Source of the DNA: Bacteroidales bacterium
Lineage (GTDB): Bacteria; Bacteroidota; Bacteroidia; Bacteroidales; UBA4181
DNA length: 6,730 bases
Direction of reading: 5' to 3'
NCBI GenBank assembly: GCA_031259205.1
Contig: JAIRLS010000053.1
Location: forward strand, 1-6,730
Made by a program: the position numbers and the translations under genes. Shown here piece by piece: positions 5,349 through 6,730 of the stretch (position 1 is the stretch's first letter; every line of letters starts with the position of its first letter). The notes beneath the pieces are model-generated. The model searched no databases. It saw only the letters and a program-made list of their open reading frames with translations, and was not told where the DNA came from.

Positions 5349-6671
5349 ATGAAAAAAAGATTTAAATTAATATTTGCCTTCATCGCGCTGCTGTCGGCTT
5401 TTTCATCCTCAGTATCGGCGCAGAGCACAACCGCCGTTGTGAACAACGGAAACACCGCATGGATCATCGTTGCCACCGTGCTGGTAATGTTTATGACGAT
5501 TCCCGGCTTAGCCCTGTTTTACGGCGGTTTGGTGCGTCAGAAAAATTTGTTGAGCATCATCATGCAATGTTTTGTCCTTGCCGGCGTCATTTCCATTTTG
5601 TGGTTTTCCTTCGGTTACAGTTGGGTTTTTGGGAAATCTTTAGAAGACAGTCCGTTGTATTTCTTCATCGGAGGGTTTGAAAAGAGTTTTCTGCACGGCG
5701 TGGGCTTGGATACCCTGATTGAAGGCCCCAATATTCCCGAAACCATTTTCGCGCTGTTCCAGTGCATGTTTGCGATCATCACTCCAGCCCTGATTATCGG
5801 CGCATTTGCCGAAAGGGTGAAATTCTCCGGTTATCTTTTGTTCATTATCTTGTGGTCTGTCTTTGTTTATAATCCGGTGGCGCATTGGGTGTGGGGCAAC
5901 GGATGGCTGCAAAACTTAGGCGCTATCGACTTTGCAGGAGGTACGGTAGTCCATATCAACGCGGGCATATCGGCGCTGGTGATGGCCGTCCTGATAGGGA
6001 AAAGAAGAGGTTACAAGCCCGGACGTCCCACTACGCCGCACAATGTCGCTTTTGTTTTTCTTGGCGCCGGTTTTCTTTGGCTGGGATGGTTCGGTTTTAA
6101 CGCAGGAAGCGGATTGGCCGCCGACGGACTGGCCGCCAACGCATTCCTTGTGACGCATATTGCCACCGCTACTGCCGTGGTGGTATGGATGACTATCGAC
6201 TGGATCCGCAACCGGAAGCCCACCACCGTAGGCGCAAGCACGGCGGCAGTCGCCGGATTGGTCGCCATCACTCCCGCCGCCGGAACGGTCGATATCATGG
6301 GCGCAATGGCCATAGGCGCAGCTTCATCGTTCGTCTGTTTCTTCATGGTGGCAGTGGTAAAGGGAAAAATGGGTTATGACGATTCGCTCGACGCCTTTGG
6401 CGTACACGGGATAGGAGGCATTATCGGATCCATACTCACCGGCGTATTCGCTACACAGGCCATTTCCGGCGGCGCACAGGGCGCTCTTTACGGCGACTGG
6501 CATCAATTGTGGATACAAGTGATCGCCACGGTCGTTACGATTGTTTACAGCGCCGTCGTCACCGCTATCATTTTCTTTATCACGGACAAAACAGTCGGCG
6601 TGCGCGTATCGCCGCGGGTTGAAGAAGAAGGTCTGGATATATACGAACACGGCGAATTGCCCTATAACTGA
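5349..6671 (+). CDS. amtB: AmtB-type ammonium transporter
   Basis: The product (440 residues from this start) is a complete Amt-family ammonium channel of the inner membrane, normally a trimer. It begins with a cleavable signal peptide, MKKRFKLIFAFIALLSAFSS followed by SVSAQ, then eleven expected membrane helices. Family signatures are MTIPGLALFYGGLVRQKN, GAFAERVKFSGY, NPVAHWVWG, DFAGGTVVHINAG, LGWFGFNAGS and FGVHGIGGIIG. The conserved pore histidines are H202 and H353, and D194 corresponds to E. coli D160. The C-terminal cytosolic tail ends with GLDIYEHGELPY, the segment that couples subunits and meets P-II. I chose ATG 5349 because it gives a normal signal peptide; an in-frame ATG at 5337 would add four residues (MQFH). 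The stop TGA is followed directly by TAA. The P-II gene just upstream supports control of transport by the P-II protein. Confidence 0.97.
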   Translation: MKKRFKLIFAFIALLSAFSSSVSAQSTTAVVNNGNTAWIIVATVLVMFMTIPGLALFYGGLVRQKNLLSIIMQCFVLAGVISILWFSFGYSWVFGKSLEDSPLYFFIGGFEKSFLHGVGLDTLIEGPNIPETIFALFQCMFAIITPALIIGAFAERVKFSGYLLFIILWSVFVYNPVAHWVWGNGWLQNLGAIDFAGGTVVHINAGISALVMAVLIGKRRGYKPGRPTTPHNVAFVFLGAGFLWLGWFGFNAGSGLAADGLAANAFLVTHIATATAVVVWMTIDWIRNRKPTTVGASTAAVAGLVAITPAAGTVDIMGAMAIGAASSFVCFFMVAVVKGKMGYDDSLDAFGVHGIGGIIGSILTGVFATQAISGGAQGALYGDWHQLWIQVIATVVTIVYSAVVTAIIFFITDKTVGVRVSPRVEEEGLDIYEHGELPYN

Positions 6672-6700
6672 TAACGGGCGGGGCTAATCTCTTTGTGTGA

Positions 6701-6721
6701 AGGGGTTATTGCAAAACCCCT
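6701..6721. terminator. Hairpin downstream of amtB, possible terminator
   Basis: AGGGGTT (6701-6707), a 7-base loop and AACCCCT (6715-6721) form a perfect 7-bp stem 29 bases after the amtB stop. No T-run follows on the plus strand within the remaining 9 bases, so it may be a weak or protein-assisted terminator, an mRNA-stabilising stem, or a copy of a dispersed palindrome. Confidence 0.45.
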
Positions 6722-6730
6722 GATGCTGTC

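Overview
The window looks like a chromosomal piece of a Bacteroidota bacterium, probably a Bacteroidales-like lineage. The evidence is three promoter-like elements of the Bacteroidota type (TAnnTTTG -7 boxes, one with a well-placed TTTG -33 box), starts without clear Shine-Dalgarno sequences, AT-rich intergenic DNA between genes of moderate GC, and a BlaI/BlaR1-type pair whose C-terminus is built from SusC/TonB-plug-like sequence. I see no rRNA, tRNA, CRISPR array, transposase or attachment site.

Layout. Positions 1-1122 (minus strand) hold the first 374 codons of a secreted protein that runs off the left edge; its C-terminal part resembles an (alpha/alpha)6-barrel glycoside hydrolase. A 357-base divergent intergenic region (1123-1479) carries a -7 box for that gene, three TGTTAAAT direct repeats phased by 10 bp, and a strong plus-strand promoter covered by two similar inverted repeats, which I read as autoregulatory operators. 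Next come a BlaI/MecI-family repressor (1480-1845) and, overlapping it by 4 bases, an M56 (BlaR1-like) membrane metalloprotease of 661 residues (1842-3827). Its outer region contains three tandem plug-like units of about 90 residues, the first two about 91% identical in DNA over their core. A radical SAM protein of the PflX/COG1313 type (3837-4769) follows after 9 bases and is probably in the same transcript.

After a 200-base AT-rich gap with its own -7 box (4940-4947) lies a nitrogen module: a P-II signal protein (4970-5317) and an AmtB ammonium channel (5349-6671), followed by a hairpin at 6701-6721. This pair is a standard ammonium uptake and regulation operon.

How the parts work together. 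By analogy with BlaR1/BlaI, an envelope signal sensed by the plug-like repeats would activate the cytosolic zinc protease, inactivate the repressor and derepress the operon. The sensor and the link to a radical SAM enzyme are the unusual part; the ligand and the wider regulon cannot be read from this sequence. The P-II/AmtB genes appear to be an independent unit.
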